NCBI GenBank assembly: GCA_947497175.1
Contig: CANMFM010000007.1
Coordinates: 434,001-498,000 of the forward strand
Length of the DNA: 64,000 bases
DNA from: an uncultured Aquimarina sp.
Lineage (GTDB): Bacteria > Bacteroidota > Bacteroidia > Flavobacteriales > Flavobacteriaceae
Reading direction: 5' to 3'
Part shown: piece after piece, positions 62,397-64,000 of the stretch
Layout: every line of letters starts with the position of its first letter
How positions within the stretch are numbered: position 1 is the first letter of the stretch
Translations under genes and position numbers: made by a program
The notes under the pieces: model-generated
What the model was told of the DNA's origin: nothing
The model's database searches: none
Seen by the model: only the letters and a program-made list of their open reading frames with translations

Positions 62397-63014
62397 TTAT
62401 AGAGAATTCTTGCCTTGAACTAACGCCAGATATTCTTGTTGTGTATCTATGTCTATGCCCTTATGAAAACCAGAAACAATTTTTATTTCATTGTGATACT
62501 TTTCAATAATATATCGGGCACCATAATCGGATGTTAAATTAGACAATTCATCAAAGTAATGCGTTGAAAAAATTGCGGGAGCTCCTATCCTGTTCCCAAG
62601 ATCAGTAGCAACAATACATTTTGCATTCTTATCAAATACTGAAATCAAGTTTTCAAAATGTGTACGATCAATCAAGGGTTGATCTACTAATGAGACTAAC
62701 ACTGCACTACATGTCAATTTAAGCTGCATGATTGTTTGAATGGCGACTTGTATCGATGATCCCATTCCGATTTTCCAACCTGGATTTTTTATTATCGTAA
62801 CAGGAAAATGATGTATCTGCTCATAAATAAGATCATGATGTGCTCCCAGAATCACAAAAACTGAACTTTTATTTACCCTTAATGCTTCCTGTATTGCATG
62901 TCCCAGAAGGGTAGTACCGTTCCAGGACAATAGTTGTTTAGGCGTACCCATTCTACTTGAGCTACCTGCCGCCAGAATTACATGAGCCGTTTTAAATTTT
63001 TGACGAGAAGACAT
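62397..63014 (-). CDS. MocA-like molybdenum cofactor cytidylyltransferase
   Basis: A 205-residue NTP-transferase. The signature VILAAGSSSRMGTPKQLLSWNG opens the domain, and LVSLVDQPLIDRTHFENLI carries the acidic residue for metal. It matches MocA-type enzymes, which add CMP to molybdopterin for enzymes of the xanthine dehydrogenase family. I start at ATG 63014 (MSSRQKF), just before the domain; starts further upstream would add a basic, unrelated leader. It overlaps the end of xdhC by 23 bases. Confidence 0.82.
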   Translation of the reverse strand: MSSRQKFKTAHVILAAGSSSRMGTPKQLLSWNGTTLLGHAIQEALRVNKSSVFVILGAHHDLIYEQIHHFPVTIIKNPGWKIGMGSSIQVAIQTIMQLKLTCSAVLVSLVDQPLIDRTHFENLISVFDKNAKCIVATDLGNRIGAPAIFSTHYFDELSNLTSDYGARYIIEKYHNEIKIVSGFHKGIDIDTQQEYLALVQGKNSL

Positions 63015-64000
63015 TACTATTTTTTCTTTTAGGATCATCATGAATTGCGCCTTCTTTTTCTTGTAATGGTATAGGGGTTTGATTCCTGCAAACCGATAAA
63101 ATCTCTGCAATTATAGCAATAGCAATCTCTTGTGGTGTCTCTGCTCCTAAATTTAATCCTGCCGGTCCATGAATAGCGTCTAAAAATTCATCTCTCGCTT
63201 CGGGATAATATTCTATAAATGCCGAAAGAAGTTTTTCGCGTCGGCGCGCGGGTCCCAAAAGACCTATGTACACAGGTTTATAATCTCTTAAAGCCTGTAG
63301 ATATAACAAATCCTTTGCAAAATTATGAGTCATTAATACGATAGCCGTCTGCTGATCAACATGATTAATATGCAAATCTTCAGGAGCACTATGATACATT
63401 TTATTTGCCTCCGGAAATTCTTCTAATATTTTGGGATTTTTAGGAGAGCTGATTATTTCAATTTCCCAACCTGTAGCTGATGCTAATAGACATAATTGTA
63501 CAGCGTCATGCTCGGTGCCTATAATTACCAATCTAAAACATGGTTGCATCTCTCTCTGAAAACTTTCTAAACGTGTTTTATAGGACATGACTGCAACATC
63601 GAGCGTATTTGAAAAGGAAAATTCCTGACCTGTTTTAAACCGCACGACAGAACCCATTTCTGTAATGCTTTGTTCCGTTTTATGATAAAAGGAAGTTATT
63701 TCAAATGGTATCCTAGACGCCAATTGTTGTTGAATCACAGTAATAACCTCTTGTTCAATATCAAAGGTTTCGATCAAAATATACAATACGCCTTCACAAC
63801 CTAAACGATATTTACCATCATATGTCATAATTTTTGGGATACCTGTTTTGAAAACTGATTGCGCTTGTCTAAACACTTCTTTTTCTACACAACCACCACT
63901 CACGGCTCCTTTTGATACTCCATTTTTAAGAATTAGCATACCTACCCCTGGCCTTCTGTACGAAGAGCCTTCAACATCAACAACCGTAGCCATAACAGCA
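62992..64000 (-). CDS. XdhC family protein (5' partial)
   Basis: At least 336 residues of an XdhC/CoxI protein, which helps insert sulfurated molybdenum cofactor into xanthine dehydrogenase-type enzymes. The N-terminal XdhC_CoxI motif (ATVVDVEGSSYRRPGVGMLI, SGGCVEKEV) and C-terminal Rossmann domain (LVIIGTEHDAVQLCLLASATGWEIEII, then GLLGPARRREKLL) are visible. A Met codon at 63993 opens the visible frame, but the frame stays open upstream with Ala-Val and family members are longer there, so the true start lies beyond the window. Together with the MocA-like gene it implies a molybdenum hydroxylase locus outside. Confidence 0.88.
   Translation of the reverse strand, partial: AVMATVVDVEGSSYRRPGVGMLILKNGVSKGAVSGGCVEKEVFRQAQSVFKTGIPKIMTYDGKYRLGCEGVLYILIETFDIEQEVITVIQQQLASRIPFEITSFYHKTEQSITEMGSVVRFKTGQEFSFSNTLDVAVMSYKTRLESFQREMQPCFRLVIIGTEHDAVQLCLLASATGWEIEIISSPKNPKILEEFPEANKMYHSAPEDLHINHVDQQTAIVLMTHNFAKDLLYLQALRDYKPVYIGLLGPARRREKLLSAFIEYYPEARDEFLDAIHGPAGLNLGAETPQEIAIAIIAEILSVCRNQTPIPLQEKEGAIHDDPKRKNSNVFSSKI

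Overview
The window looks like a chromosomal segment of a member of the Bacteroidota, most likely the family Flavobacteriaceae and probably marine. The reasons are the strong A+T bias, short leaders without clear Shine-Dalgarno sequences, several -7 boxes of the TAnnTTTG type, and typical lineage families (DUF2911, DUF4290, DUF493, a fused 2-oxoacid dehydrogenase E1, MutS2 without a Smr domain, MurA with Asp in place of the active-site Cys). The genus cannot be fixed from the sequence alone. No rRNA, tRNA, CRISPR array or intact transposase was seen.

Region 1 (1-16356, all minus strand) is one long surface-polysaccharide locus. Read from its 5' end it encodes a TviC-like epimerase and TviB-like UDP-HexNAc dehydrogenase (a uronic acid precursor), a Wzx-type flippase, a QueC-like PP-loop enzyme, a pyruvyltransferase-family protein, a methyltransferase, three glycosyltransferases, a hexapeptide acetyltransferase, then an acyl-transfer cassette (MBOAT, SGNH-like protein, FkbH-like HAD protein, acyl carrier protein) and an EpsG/Wzy-type polymerase cut by the window edge. 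The acyl cassette has the same logic as the dlt operon, with an FkbH-like protein in place of the adenylating enzyme.

Region 2 (16610-37605) is mostly housekeeping: a fused branched-chain-type 2-oxoacid dehydrogenase E1; an oxygenase / eIF1-like / DUF1835 / nucleoside phosphorylase operon; a solitary substrate-binding protein; ung; mutS2; a PIG-L deacetylase / sodium symporter / Gfo-Idh-MocA group; a DUF2911 protein; a NIP-like aquaporin; and an SRPBCC / SDR / photolyase operon of the light-stress type. Four short membrane-type or unknown proteins below 60 residues were added by direct reading across the window.

Region 3 (37835-44811) is a complete four-enzyme histidine utilisation pathway (hutH, hutI, hutU, hutG) divergent from a LysR regulator, with a good LysR-type operator between them. 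Downstream lies a 685-bp gene-poor stretch with DnaA-box-like nonamers, a 26-codon reading frame and an intrinsic terminator.

Region 4 (45990-57395, minus strand) is an acyl-CoA catabolic cluster: two acyl-CoA dehydrogenases, an ACAD10/11- or LvaA-like kinase, three SDRs, two MDR reductases, MaoC hydratase and accessory proteins. A perfect 20-bp palindrome lies just upstream and a Crp/Fnr gene precedes it. The trio kinase + dehydrogenase + SDR resembles LvaA/LvaC/LvaD, suggesting use of 4-hydroxyacyl-CoA substrates.

Region 5 (57656-64000) holds an orphan membrane histidine kinase, a MITE-like long inverted repeat, murA with its DUF4290 neighbour, two 64-bp imperfect direct repeats, a DUF493 protein, and a MocA-like cytidylyltransferase overlapping XdhC, the latter cut by the window edge.
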